Shown piece by piece: positions 1-12,687 of a DNA stretch of 64,000 nucleotides. The position numbers and the translations under genes were made by a program. Numbering within the stretch: the first letter of the stretch is position 1; each line of letters starts with the position of its first letter. Location: NCBI RefSeq assembly GCF_000499845.2, contig NC_023757.2, forward strand, positions 5,738,118 through 5,802,117, given 5' to 3'. The notes beneath the pieces are model-generated. The model made no database searches and was not told where the DNA came from. It saw only the letters and a list, made by a program, of their open reading frames with translations. The DNA comes from Phaseolus vulgaris. Taxonomy: Eukaryota > Streptophyta > Magnoliopsida > Fabales > Fabaceae.

Positions 1-285
1 TTTTAATATGAAAAGACGAAAATGCCCTTAAGTAAAATGGACGTTTTTTTTTTTTTTGGAATGTTTCCAGATTTTCTTTTCCATAATGGATTTTTAGTAT
101 TGTGGATCTTTTTATAATAAGATTTTGATTTATTTTTCTGGATTTTTATTTTCAAAACAAAATAATTTCTTCCAGAATGTATTAATTTTAATTCTGAATT
201 TTTATTTTTAAAATAAAAAACATTTTCATAAATTTAAAATTATATAAGGTACAGGTTAAAAAAATTAGGTGTAGGAAGAATTTGT
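1..285. mobile_element. MULE-type MITE, right part
   Basis: The terminal text GGTACAGGTTAAAAAAATTA then GGTGTAGGAAGAATTTGTC matches the terminal type of the elements at 40.3-41.7 kb. The body shares the words TTTTTCTGG, AGAATGTATTAATTTTAATT and TCTGAATTTTTAT with them. The left end lies outside the window. Confidence 0.6.
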
Positions 286-321
286 CTTGAGACTATTCAT
301 ACTAACCAAGGATTGAATTTT

Positions 322-420
322 GAAAAATTCTTCTTACACCCAATTTTGTTTTAACTTGCATTGAACCTGCACCTTATGTATTTTTAAATTTTTAAAAATT
401 CCTTCATTTTATAAATAAAA
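322..420. mobile_element. Inverted MULE-type MITE end
   Basis: AAAAATTCTTCTTACACCCA followed by AACCTGCACC is the inverse of the terminus that closes at 285, so two ends of one family face each other across about 36 bp. The extent beyond 420 is unclear. Confidence 0.5.
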
Positions 421-1224
421 ATTCGAATAAGAAAAAATGCATTGGAAAAAAGGAAAATTAAAATAGATTATTGTGTTTTAGAATGTATTTTTTTAACTAT
501 ATTTCTTTTATATTCCTTTTATTTAAAGATATTTTTATTATTTCATATTATAATCGAGTGTGGATTAAAATTTGATAAGTTAGAGAAAGTAATTGCCTTG
601 AATTTTCCATCAAGATATTTCAGGAAAATTGTTATCTACTTCTATCCAAATAAAAAATATTTTACTCTAAAAATCCATGAACTATAAAGTGTTACAATGT
701 AGGTTTGTGTAGGGATTTGAGAACTACTTAAACTTTCAGCTGAGAAATCTTTATCAGAGCGGATATTTTGATATTTACTAAATAGAAAAGATTTATTTTA
801 CATCACATACAATAAATATATATAGTTGACATCACATTATAATAATATAATAATATTTTAAATTAAAAAATATATTAAATATGATTAAAATATTATTTTA
901 TTGATTTGTTAAGTGAATGTTGTTTACTTTGTGGTATATCACCACCTTGGTAAATATATACACCATGTTGCTAATATCTTTCGCCATGATTCAACCATGT
1001 AAAGAAGAAATGCACGTGAACAAAAACAGTTATATTTATCCACCCAAAATATTAAATCTCTTTCTGTAACCTTGTACCTAAGTACATGAAGATATATATA
1101 AAATGATATATATTAGGTCATAAATATTGTTTAGTATGATAGTTATAGACGTTGTCTTGCTAGACAATTTTTTTTACACGTGGGTGATTAAAAAAAATTA
1201 AGTTTTTATTTAACTTTTATTAAA
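421..1224. other. A+T-rich spacer
   Basis: No gene or repeat recognised. The short open frame at 442-687 has no recognisable domain and a composition like its surroundings. Confidence 0.5.
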
Positions 1225-1450
1225 AATTTATTATTAGTGTTTCACTAGTCTAATAATCTCACATAGTTTAAAAGTTGAAGTTAATAATATTTTAAATATT
1301 TTTTTCTTAACTAAGTCTTTTAAAGATAAAATTGTGACGGAGTCCAATAGTCTCACATCAATTCAGAGTTGAGGTTAAGAACACTTTAAATACACTCTTT
1401 TCCCTTAATCTTTTGAGGCGCTCCGAACTCTAAAGTGAACAACACCTCAC
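1225..1450. repeat. Tandemly duplicated LTR-like repeat
   Basis: Two diverged units of about 110 bp lie in tandem: AGTCTAATAATCTCACATAG..AACTAAGTCTTTT, then AGTCCAATAGTCTCACATCA..CCTTAATCTTTTG. They look like a fragment of a small LTR element; the class is not established. Confidence 0.45.
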
Positions 1451-2689
1451 ATGACACCTCCATACCTTCCCCCTGCCTCCATATTTTTTTTTAATTCCAA
1501 TAATACTTTTTTGAATATGGTGAAGAGTTTGATGTCTTCTTCTTTGTTTTCAAGTGATAATGGTTGGTAATGAATGTTGTTGATTGAGGTAAGTTTTATG
1601 GTGATTTTATTGATGATTCTGTTGTTGTTCTTTTATTTTTATTTTTATTTTTGAAACCATAAAACCTAAAAAAACAACGAAGTTCAAAAATAGAATACAA
1701 AATAAATAAAAAAATATTTGCACACTGGAAAATGTTAAATATAACAAATTTTTTCGTCAAGCCTCTCATTTACGCTCAAAAAAATGAAATTGTTCTCTTT
1801 AAATGTTACGGTTAGAGAAGAATAAAAATATTGTAGTTGAAAGGGAGTTATGGGATATGGAATGCAAAGATGCATTATACTTTATGTATTTAAATTTTTA
1901 AGAAAAAATAAAATTAATTTTTCATGATTAATATAAAAGTGCAAGGAGAAGAAGGGTAGGGAGTTGCATCAAGAATTTGTCTTTATATAACTTTGTTTGA
2001 AGAAAGAGGCAAGCCATATTACCATAATGTGTTTGTGGTAAAATCATGGACAACTTTTTGTATCCATTCATTGAATTGTGAATTCATGGTAAGCAAAGGA
2101 GAGATAGTATCATATTGCAAACTGCAACAAATGGAAGAATATCTGATTACTACTTACTTAATAAGGGTTATGAGAAAGAAAGTAATGAGATGGTTGTGAT
2201 TGATGGCATCATGATTGGTGATTGATCATAAGGCTGTTACTATTTTTATCGGTTGGTGTGTTGTGACATGAAATGCATCTGATTTAACACAACCATCAAC
2301 GTAGGTTCCATCACTGACAATGCTTTATATTCCTCTCACATGCATACATCCAACACTTTCTCACTTTTCTTTTCACTCTTTCTTCTTTCTTTTTTTCTGC
2401 TACTTCCTTTCTTTTCGCACCTTCCAACCTTTTTCTAATCATAATATCTATGCATCAAATGTCAAGGCCAATGGGAAATTACACCCCCAAAAAATGGGAT
2501 GGATGTAAGAGATTTCATAAAAACAGTGAAAGAAATAACCAAATAAAGGATAAATTAGATACAAAATAATGAAAGCAAAAATTAATATATATTAATCATA
2601 TCTTGGTGACCAAGATGATATAGATTGTGTTTATTTTTTTTTTTATAAAAGAGAGGAAATTTTTTTTTATCATCAATAAAAAATAAATA
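1451..2689. other. A+T-rich spacer
   Basis: No gene recognised. Short open frames at 1993-2199 and 2320-2508 lack domains or start context and are probably chance. Confidence 0.5.
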
Positions 2690-3095
2690 AATGGGAATTA
2701 TTTCAGGGGTAGTCCAACCCTTATACATAAAGAGTTAGCGTCTTACCAACCTCCAACCAAGGAACACCTTCAAACTTGAATAAGGAACAACCAAACCAAC
2801 TCAAGAAAACATTAAACAACCAGCCTCATACAATCCACTGGGTTCAAAACCCAGTTGGGGTACGTAAAGGAATTACAACAGGATTTTGCACAGATCCAAG
2901 ACCAAACATTTACCTGTACCAATGCAAATACCTCGAGCGCATCTACCAAGCCCCTGTCGAAGGTCACCGAGTTTCTATGTCTCCAAATTCCACTCACAAC
3001 ACCAACCCAGATCGTCCCCCAAACGTCATTAACCACATCAGAAGCCGAACACAACCTGAATTATTGGAAGTTTACCAAAGAGTCCTTATGAATAA
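2690..3095 (-). pseudogene. LINE ORF2 C-terminal fragment with 3' tail
   Basis: The minus strand encodes NDVWGTIWVGVVSGIWRHRN, ALEVFALVQVNVWSWI and FTYPNWVLNPVDCM, the conserved end of plant L1-type ORF2 after the zinc-binding domain. Below 2812 the text ends in an A+T-rich tail with homopolymer runs (T-rich on the plus strand), like a LINE 3' end. The 5' part is absent, as expected for 5'-truncated insertion. Confidence 0.8.
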
Positions 3096-3159
3096 CAAAC
3101 GACACTCCAAACCACTCAAAACAAAGACATACAAAATCATCTTACAGTTATGCTTTTAA

Positions 3160-3761
3160 TCTGAAGATTGTTTTTAAAATATTGGGTATGAAGAGTCTTT
3201 TACCTACAAATTTATAAGAAACTAAATTTGTTGTTAATAATTTTATTTATTAAATTTATAACAACAATTAAGTATATTTTTTTAAAGGATAAATTATATA
3301 TATATTAAAAGATAAAAATAACTATATATATATAATTATTATTTTTAAAAAGAGAAGTTATTTAATTATTTTAAAATAAAAATGATTATTCACTTATTTA
3401 TTCTATTAAATAAATTAGTGAATTAATTCTTTTAAAAGATGAACAATTACATTTTTTGTTTTGACAAATTATTATTATTATTATTATTATAACTATTGAA
3501 ATAGAAATATATTATTAAATTATAAAATAATTTTATTAAAAATTATTATGAAATAAATAATATTTTTAATTTTTTTATGTAAAAATTGTAAGAAATTAGA
3601 TTTTTTGTTTTTTTTTTCAAATTAAAAAATTTTCTAAATTTTTTAAATTTAAATTTTTAATTTAAAATAAATAATTATTATATTTTAATATTATTAAAGT
3701 TAAAATTAAAAAAATATGTGTAAGAAAAGGAATATATTGTTATAGATTAATAATATATATT

Positions 3762-3797
<36 letters not shown>

Positions 3798-4639
3798 CTT
3801 TGTGTCCTTATAATTTCATTCTCTTTTTTTTTTACTTTTTTTTCTCATATTTCATCTATTTCAAAATCTGATCACACTATAGTTGTAAAGTATATTTTTA
3901 CTCGATTAGATTTTCAAACAGAGTAAATTCATTTTTATTCTAAATATCCTTTATATATATATTCTTTTATTTTGCATCTATATTACATAAGTCAAAACAA
4001 ATACAACGTAAATAAAGAATATAATTTTATTTTTTTTAATAAATTATTCCTTTTTCACTATCTTTTCAGTTTCACTTTAAATTCCTCCTTTCCCTCATTA
4101 ATGATACGGATTTTTGTACGAATAATATCTTCCCTACATCAAAATTCATTGATTCGTAAATTCACCATCACTTTCAAATTGTTACATGGAGAAGTGAAAC
4201 AAAGAAAGGTGTTCAAACATCATTAAAAACATAAATAGTTACATTATTGAAAAAAAGTTGAAAAGTGATTTAAAAAGAAAATAGTGATAATCATAGACAG
4301 CTAATAAAATTGACTTGACATGAAATAAAAGTGAGAGGAATTAAAGAGACATAAAAAGGGCATAAATTTAACTTATACAACTTTAAAACTTCAAATTAAA
4401 AAAGGGTTACTATCTCACTTTCAACTTCTACAAATTATAATAATAATGCACCAAAAAATACACAATAATAATGAAAAAGAAAATAAAATAAAATTTTCAA
4501 ATACAAGTGAAAAACAAAACGTATTTTTCATTGAGTTTTAGTTATACGTAATTATAAATAAAAATCAAGTTCAAACATTATAAGTCAACCCTCAGTAGAT
4601 GATTTGAATTTGCAAGATAATATAGTTGTTATTACAAAT
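3160..4639. other. A+T-rich spacer
   Basis: Extremely A+T-rich, with ATT triplet runs at about 3470-3490 and the (TA)n tract. Nothing coding is seen. Confidence 0.55.
3765..3796. repeat. (TA)n microsatellite
   Basis: An uninterrupted TA tract of about 32 bp in A+T-rich spacer. Confidence 0.93.
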
Positions 4640-4968
4640 GAACTTTAAGTCTAACTCAACCCCATAAAACTAGTTTATGGGGTGAGGTTTGCACCAACTT
4701 GTATACAATGAAATGTCCTAATCTCTAGTCAATATGGGATTTCCAACACACCTCTCACGTCGAGAGCGACAACTCGTGCATGAGATAACATATTATGGGT
4801 GGTCCGATAACGGTCCGATAGCGGGTGACCTGATAAGCCCAACAAATACTCGTTAGGATAAGCTCGAAATGACTCTGATATCATATTAAGAAGTGGACTT
4901 TAAGCCTAACTCAACCCCATAAAACCGGCTCACGGGGTGAGGTTTGCACCCACTTATATACTATGAAA
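4640..4968 (-). mobile_element. TRIM-like mini LTR retrotransposon, copy 1
   Basis: Two direct repeats of about 75 bp (4640-4713 and 4894-4967, both with CTAACTCAACCCCATAAAAC and GGGTGAGGTTTGCACC) enclose about 180 bp. On the minus strand the right repeat is followed by TGATATCAGAGTC (near 4885-4873), a close match to the tRNA-Met primer site TGGTATCAGAGC. There is no coding capacity. This matches terminal-repeat retrotransposons in miniature, and I recall this word set as common in legume genomes. Confidence 0.75.
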
Positions 4969-5807
4969 GACTAATCATACTTCTACTTCTGCTGCAAAAT
5001 TGTAATAAATATAATGTCTTATCAAAATATTATATTCCTATCTACAACGATGACGATGATTGAAATGTAATGCGTTAGACATTATAACTCAATATTGCCA
5101 AATACTCAATAAGTTATTTTTTTTTCTTATTTATTGCTATTTATTGTAATTTTTTTTTCAAAAATTTTATGTAATAATTATTAAATTAAAATAGTTAATT
5201 CAATTATTTATTTTTAATTTGTTAATTAAATAATATAATGAGCTTTAAAGTAAAAATGGAACATATATAACTATACGACTATATTTAAATCTTACGTGAA
5301 ATATTATTGTTTCATCTAACTTTCACTTTTATTTTTTATTTATTGTTGCATTTAATTTTAATTTTTTATTTATTTATTACATGAGTACTTGCAAGAATGA
5401 TGTTAGATTGCATAATCTATTTAATTTATTAATATTATAATAAATATAATATTATAATTTTTTATTATTGTCTTTCTTTTATATAAAATACTCGTGTTGT
5501 ATACTAGTACATATATAAATGCATTTTATTTGTAAGACAATTGATAGTTAAACTTTTTTCAGTTGACTTTTTCACATCTTCATACATTATATCTTATCTA
5601 CTTATTTTTACTATCAAAGTTATGAAAACACAAGATGTTTAAATAGAAAAAAATATTTTTGGGAAAGTATTTGTAAATTAGTCTATGTATAAATTAATTT
5701 TAACTTATAAAAAATCATTTATATTCTTTATTATTTTTTATTAAAATTTTATAAAGAGAAATTTATCCAAATATACTCATTATAACAAATAATCAAAAGT
5801 AACATTA

Positions 5808-6188
5808 CACTACAAGAAAATCATGAAATAGAAACCAATTTTTAGAGATCAAAATAATTAGTTGCAATAGTAACTAAATTAGAAACAATTTTAGAAACTA
5901 AAAAAAATTGGTTTCTAAATTAGTTTATATTATTGTTAAATAGTTTCTAAATTTGTATCTAATTAGCAACAAAGGTTTTAGAGACCAAATTTAGAAATTA
6001 AATAATTGGTAGTTAAAACCTTGGTTGCTAATTAAATACCAATTTAAAAACTATTTAACAATAATAGAAACTCATTTAGAAACCAATTTTTTATTTAGTT
6101 TTTAAAATGGTCTCTAATTTAGTTACTATTGCAACTAATTATTTTGATCTCTAAAATTTAGTTTCTATTTCATGATTTTCTTGTAGTG
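5808..6188. mobile_element. CACTA-type hairpin MITE, copy 1 (381 bp, intact ends)
   Basis: The left end is CACTACAAGAAAATCATGAA and the right end is its inverse (..ATGATTTTCTTGTAGTG). The two halves are near-perfect inverted repeats along their whole length, so a transcript would fold into one hairpin of about 190 bp. It is flanked by the 3-bp duplication TTA (5805-5807 and 6189-6191), the hallmark of CACTA (En/Spm) transposition. It has no coding capacity. Confidence 0.93.
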
Positions 6189-7842
6189 TTATTTGAATTC
6201 ACATCACTATTTTTTTTCCTTTTTTTCATACTGTTCCTTTTTAAAGAGCTGTAAAATAAAAAATCAAGGCATATATGTAATGATTTGTATTGTATTTGTA
6301 AATTTTTATGTATTTAATATTTATAGAAAAAAAAATAAAAACCTTTTTCATCATGTCAATGATTGGTTCTATCTATCCACACATTAATTATAGTGTGCAA
6401 CAATTGTCCCAGATCTAGTAGAAGAAGAGAACGTGACCACAAATGCATTTACACTTCGATTACAAGTTTTATAACATAGTATTGGTTGAATGAATCATTG
6501 CATTTAATTGGTGCCTATCACAAATTTGTTTTTATAAATGTCCTATTATGTTAAGGGAAATTATTATTGATTTTGACTTTTAACATATAGAAGATTTTAG
6601 GTGTATTACAGAAGACACATAGAAAATGAAAGATAAATATAAGAGAAAATAATAATGAAAATGAAAATAGAAAATAAATTTAATATTTATTTTAAATATT
6701 AAAAAGTGCACTTTAAGTGATTTTAATCAATTAAAACAATGAGACTATATGAGTATGAAATATTTGAGTGATTTGAATTGATTAATTTGTATTTTTTAAT
6801 CCATTAAAATATTCTTCCTTATAAATCCAACACATCTAAAAATATTTTAACATATTAAAACAACTTTTAATAATTAAAACATAACTTAACATTTTAAAAA
6901 GACTAAAACTCTTACAAATAAATTAGTTCTTAATCAAAATAAGATCAAGAATAAAAAGTCACTTACAACACATTTAAATGATAGACTACAACCAAAATCA
7001 TATTAAACACAAGATTAACTTCTGCTACACTTTTCAACATCTTTCACACAACTTATCATATTGTGGTTGAAAACATAAAATCTTCAAGTTTGGAGCATCA
7101 AATCTTTAAACTTCAAATTTCTATATGAACAAACTTTCTTTATTTGACTATGACAACCATTGCACCTCTCCATGCAATATACATTTATTTTGATCTTTAT
7201 AATGATTGTAATTATTTGAAAACAAACACAATATCTCTTTCCCCCTCTCTTTATCATATGTTATAAAAACTTAAGGTAAAATAATTGTCGTAGATTTACA
7301 TATTTAATATTGAATACATTGCAAACAAACATTGAACATATTCAAACACACTTAAAAAACAAAATAAAAATTATAAGAAGACAAAATCAATGAAATAAGT
7401 CAACAACAACATACTCCTTCTAAGTATCAACTTTAACACAAAAAAAATACAATGAGAAAGCATGTTACCTTAAAAGACTTTTCTGAAGCAACTATAATAT
7501 CGTAGAACCATGTTAAATGCAACGACAACAACAATTAGATTCCCTTTTCTACACCATAATCTCATCAAGCCACTATTAAATCTTAAGAAAAAAAAAAAGA
7601 ACTATGGATATATAGGCTAACTCATTCGTACTCAAGCAAAACACAACAATACAAGCAAAAGAAAAGTGAAAGTAAGAAACAAGTTCTATAGGGATTATAA
7701 TTGAATAAGATGTTTTTAATTTGATAAAGCACAGAAAATTGATTTCATTTTGAAAACAAATTAAAAGACTAGTGGAAGTGGTTCTTAATGATGAACAATA
7801 TAAAAGGATATATAAAGACAAAAGCTAAAAAATATTTCAGTG
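6189..7842. other. A+T-rich spacer between two hairpin MITEs
   Basis: No gene, RNA or further repeat recognised. Confidence 0.5.
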
Positions 7843-8226
7843 ACTTTAGTCAAGAAACTCATGAAATAGAAACCAATTTTAGAGACAAAAAATAATTAGT
7901 TGGTATAGTGACTAAATTAGAGACCATTTTAGAGACTAAAAAAATTTTGGTTTCTAAATTAGTTTCTATTATTGTTAAGTGGTTTCTAAATTGGTATCTA
8001 ATTAGCAACCAATGTTTTTGCTACCAAATTTAGAATCTAAATAATTGGTAGTTAAAACCTTGGTAGTTAATTAGATACCAATTTATAAACTATTTAACAA
8101 TAATATAAACTAATTTAGAAATCAATTTCTTTTTAGTTTCTAAAATGATATCTAATTTAATCACTATAAGAACTAATTATTTTTGTTTCTAAAATTAGTT
8201 TCAATTTCATGATTTTCTTCTAGTTT
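7843..8226. mobile_element. CACTA-type hairpin MITE, copy 2 (degenerate ends)
   Basis: The same internal words as the copy at 5808 occur in both orientations (AGAAACCAATTTTAGAGAC, ATTGGTAGTTAAAACCTTGG, TTCATGATTTTCTTC). The outermost CACTA/TAGTG bases have mutated, so no clear 3-bp duplication remains. It lies 1.6 kb from copy 1 and in similar orientation. Confidence 0.85.
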
Positions 8227-8599
8227 TGTCCATTAAAACTAGAAAAAATTACTTAAAACTCAAACTAATAGTTTTAATCAATTAAAATTACAAAACAATC
8301 AATTAAGAGAAATAAAATCATTTTCGGCTAGTGTATTTTAATAAATTAAAATAATTATTTAATTATTTAAAATCACTAAAATACCTATTTTAAGTTATTT
8401 TAATGAATTGAAATAATATTTTATTAAACTAAATCAGAAAAGAAATCTACTGCATAAAAAAACACATATTATGCAATATTTAAAGATCATTAACTTTAAA
8501 TCAAAATCATCACATAAATTAAAATCAAATCAACATAACATCATATTAAAATTTATAATGATTCAAAATTTAAATGAATAATCAATAACTAATTTTTCA

Positions 8600-9115
8600 A
8601 TTAAAATAGAACCATTATTAAAAAAATTATTAAATAGCAACTAATTTTAAAAATAAAAAAATATTAATGATTATATTGACTAAATTAGATATTATTTTAT
8701 AAACTACAAATTTTTTATAAAAAAATTATTAAATAACAACTAATTTTAAAGATAAAAAATAATTAATAATTATATTGACTAAGTTAAGAATTATTTTATA
8801 AACTACAAAACTATTAGTATATAAAGTAGTTTTTATTATTAATAAAAATTTATAAACTAGTCTCTACATTGTTATCTAATATATCAAGGTTTTAACTATT
8901 AACTACTTTAGAATCTAAATAAATTAATGACTATAAAAACTAATTTAGAATAAAAAGTAGTTAGTATCTAAAATCTTGATAAGTAATGTTAGATACTAAT
9001 GTAACACGGAAGCTTTTATTTTTTTTTAAAATATAAATTAGTTTATAAATTTTTATTAATAATAAAATATATTTTAAATACTAATAGTTTTTTATTTATA
9101 AAATAGTTGCGCTAA
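8600..9115. mobile_element. Degenerate CACTA-type hairpin MITE with duplicated left arm
   Basis: Arm sequences of the hairpin MITE family are recognisable in A+T-rich drift. The left arm occurs twice in tandem (about 8620-8718 and 8719-8815, period about 99 bp). The right arm follows as the inverse at about 8830-9110. Ends are not sharply definable. Confidence 0.6.
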
Positions 9116-9119
9116 TTCT

Positions 9120-9529
9120 CAATCTTCTCTTAATAGAAATATCATATCAACACGTAGATAGATGATAATTACGAGAAGAAAGATATGTCGATTGATGGAT
9201 GTAGTTCATTCTAGAAGTAGTTTGTGAACCGAATTAAATTGTTCGGTCGTGGTACTTTTGCTTGCTATTCAAACACATTGTCGAAAGGGAAAGATCAAAT
9301 TAGCTCTGGTTCAAGAAGCCTAGCTTTTTTTTTTCAAAATTCTAGTGAACGAGGTCGATCCACTTTACTTTACTATAAGTAAGTAAAATCGAAAGGCATT
9401 TAAATACATAAACAAAAATTTCATAATTTAGTCAATATATTAACTAATTATTTAGTCTATAATATTAATGTTTATTTAATAAATTTTTTTAGTGATTTAC
9501 ACAATCAAATCAACACTTAATAATACACT

Positions 9530-9569
<40 letters not shown>

Positions 9570-12500
9570 AAAAAAACACATTCAAATTAAATTTTTATTG
9601 AAAATCAATTTAAATAAAATAACACAACAAGTATTCCTGAATTTGTACTTCACTGTTATCAATCTCTAAAATTAAGAAACTCTCACATAAAATTTTAAAA
9701 TTCCATTTAAAATTGTTATTACTACCACTTAAATATTTCACTGTCAAATTAATATCCAAAACTAAGAAAAAACTCAAATAAATTTTCAAAAATTTCATTA
9801 AAATCTCTAAACTGTGATCTTTAAATATACATTACTACTATTATCACTTAAAAATTCACACCAGGATTTTAAATAAAAAGGATATTCTTAAAAATTAAAA
9901 TAATTCTAAAAAGCTTGAAACCTTTATTAATCATTTAAAAATCACTATGAAGTGAGATGTATTTTACATTGAGTGAAAAATTGTGCATGAAATTTGATAT
10001 ATGATAAAGAAAGAGAAAATGAAATGGGGTAACATAATTAAAGAATCTAAGGTGTACTATAGGTGGGACCCTAAAGGGAGAGTGAAGTTGTATGTGGTAG
10101 GATCTTAGTAAGGGCAGGCCACTATCAGTTGCAGAAGCCATATTCATTTATCAGTCTTTCTGTCCCTTCCCTTCCCATGGACGTGCAGTTCTGAAAAGCA
10201 TCTCATCCACATGCAAAAGTAAGAGAGATACTGCATGTCTCTACGCTTCCTCTCACAACAACAAAACCTTCTTTGTTTTTACTTTAATCTCTTCTTAATT
10301 CACATCTTTGGAAACAGGTAAAAATAATAATTTCAGGAAGAAAAGAAAAACATTGGACAAAGTTTAGAAAAAGTAGAAACTAATTGAAGAAAATAATAAT
10401 TGAAGAAAATAATAAAAGGTAAAAGATTGTAGAAACTGATTAAATTGTAAAATATTGCGAAATTGCTGAATTTGATTTACTTCAATAATATATATAATAA
10501 AATTATAAGACTTATAAAAGATTTAAGACTAACAAAATTTGAATTAATAACCAATCGATACAAAGATATAAAAGTGATGTAATTTTGTTTATAATTGTAA
10601 TTTTGTTTATAATTGTAGTTGTAAATTCACTTTTATTTTGATAATTGATGTAATAGATATGTATGTGAATTATCTAAGAAAAATATTCGTATTCAATGAA
10701 GAATAACAAAAAAATATTTAAAATATTACATTTAGGTTTTCTTTAAGAATAAATGAGAAAATAAGTAATTATAGTATAAAGTAGTTTAATTGCATAAGGC
10801 ATGTAGAAGAACTGCAAGAAGAAAACTTCAAAAATTAATCAAGAATTTCTAATCGGTTTACTGTGTAATATCAATGTTTAATATGAAAATTAAGAAATTA
10901 TTATTGTTTTTATTTTAAGTGTATTGGGAAGATATAACTAGGATTAATCGCATGGTCAATTAAAATATTGTTTAGTTTAAAATTTGAAATTTTGTTATAA
11001 AAAATTATATTTAAATTACGAGTTTTCAACTTGAACTTACTAAAAAACCCTCAATAGTATTTTGAGTGTAAGGATACAAGAGACTATCTTTTGTAAGACA
11101 TGTGATTATATTTTTGGCAAATTAAAAATATTGACTTTTTTTTTATAAGGTAAATATTGATTGAAAGTATGAATCGATGATGGTTGAAAAGAATGAAATA
11201 ATTTTTTATGAAAGTAAAATGAAAGAGAAAGTGAAAGTTGAATATAATAAGCATAAATTATAAAGGACAAAAGGGGAACTTCAAAACACTAACTTTACTT
11301 CCTTTTCAAACCCCTTCTTTTCTTGGCTTTTGTTTTGTCTCTTCATCTCTCTCTGCATCTCTAATAATGCAATTGGGCTGGCATTTGCCGTGCAGTGTGA
11401 TTCTGTAACTGAGCTTCTGTACCATTCCCTGTGGGTCCAATAACAGTCTTTTACACCTTTGATTTTTAGTATACCCATAAACTTCCTTGTCTTTTGCTTT
11501 CAAATTTGGATTCTTTACTCTGCCACATACACTTTCATGGTTGCATTGCATGCCAAAATAAAAAATGCAACACTTTTCTATGTTTTTTTACCTCTTCATT
11601 AACAACGTGTACAAATTATTGTTTGGCAACTTTTTTCCAGTGTATATTGTTGAAGAAGTGAGAGGAGTAATAGGAAAAGAAGATATCAAAACAGAAAAGA
11701 GATATTCAAAGCTATGGTTGTGTAAATAGCATGCCAAAACAATGGTCCAGTTGTATCTTTATTTACAACCTTGCTCAATCACATGTATTCCCTGTATGTA
11801 ATAGAGTTTTCAACAACCTTTTATACTGTGTTGAAGAAGTGAGAGATGCAATGAGAAAGGATTAATAGATGAAAACAGTTATGTTCTAGTTTCTTTGAGT
11901 TGGCTTCATTTCTTTACTATTGTGCTTAGATGAAGTCATGTTTACAGTTATATAAATAGGTGCTATTAGTCTAGTTTTTGTACCACCAGTAGTTCACGTT
12001 TGTCAGGGTAACAAGTTAAAGCTGCATGCACAGATTGGATGCACAACTACCTATACCTGAAAATTGAAGATTATAGATTGTATGAGGATCTGACAACCAT
12101 TTTGTCCTTCGGTTGAAGCTATTTTTTTGTCTCTGCCGAATCAGTATGAATTTGTTAGCATTCATCCAAAACATGCATAACATTTTAACATTTAAAAGAG
12201 ATATTACATAGAACTAGGGAACATAAAGTGGAGTTCTGGTAAACAAATACTAACATATCGACCTATAACATTTGTCTGTAAGAAAAAATTACATGGAATC
12301 AGTGGATTAAGATAAGCATGCTGGTGTAGCAACCATTTGCTCACAAGCCAATAAAATGTTTTTTACTTGTCAATATGTTTAAAAGCAAACTTAAAACCTT
12401 CAGAAGTTACTAAACTTTTACAAGAATTGTAAAATTATACTAATATATTTATGAATGTCTCAGTTAAACTAGAAAAGAAATATACAGTTAGAAAAAGCCT

Positions 12501-12687
12501 TCTAATCAGCCTGCAGTTTGAATTTTGAGAGGAGAATTTTTTAGTTAGATAAAATGCAAATCTTACAGGTCTTCAATTTGTTTCTGCATCACTGATATTT
12601 ATCCTGCACATGCTATATCAACTGATTGATTACATGTCATTTAAATAATCTATCTAGAAATCGAATGGCATTGGCCAAGAGTTATCA
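9120..12687. other. A+T-rich spacer downstream of AGO7
   Basis: No convincing gene. A (TA)n tract lies at 9535-9565. The stretch 9110-9400 is less A+T-biased than its flanks and looks unlike them (see findings). Around 9990-10320 and 11280-11580 there are short stretches of higher complexity, without a domain or a long coding frame that I recognise. The AGO7 3' untranslated region should lie just below 12688, but no polyadenylation site can be fixed by eye. Confidence 0.5.
9535..9565. repeat. (TA)n microsatellite
   Basis: A TA tract of about 30 bp. Confidence 0.93.
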
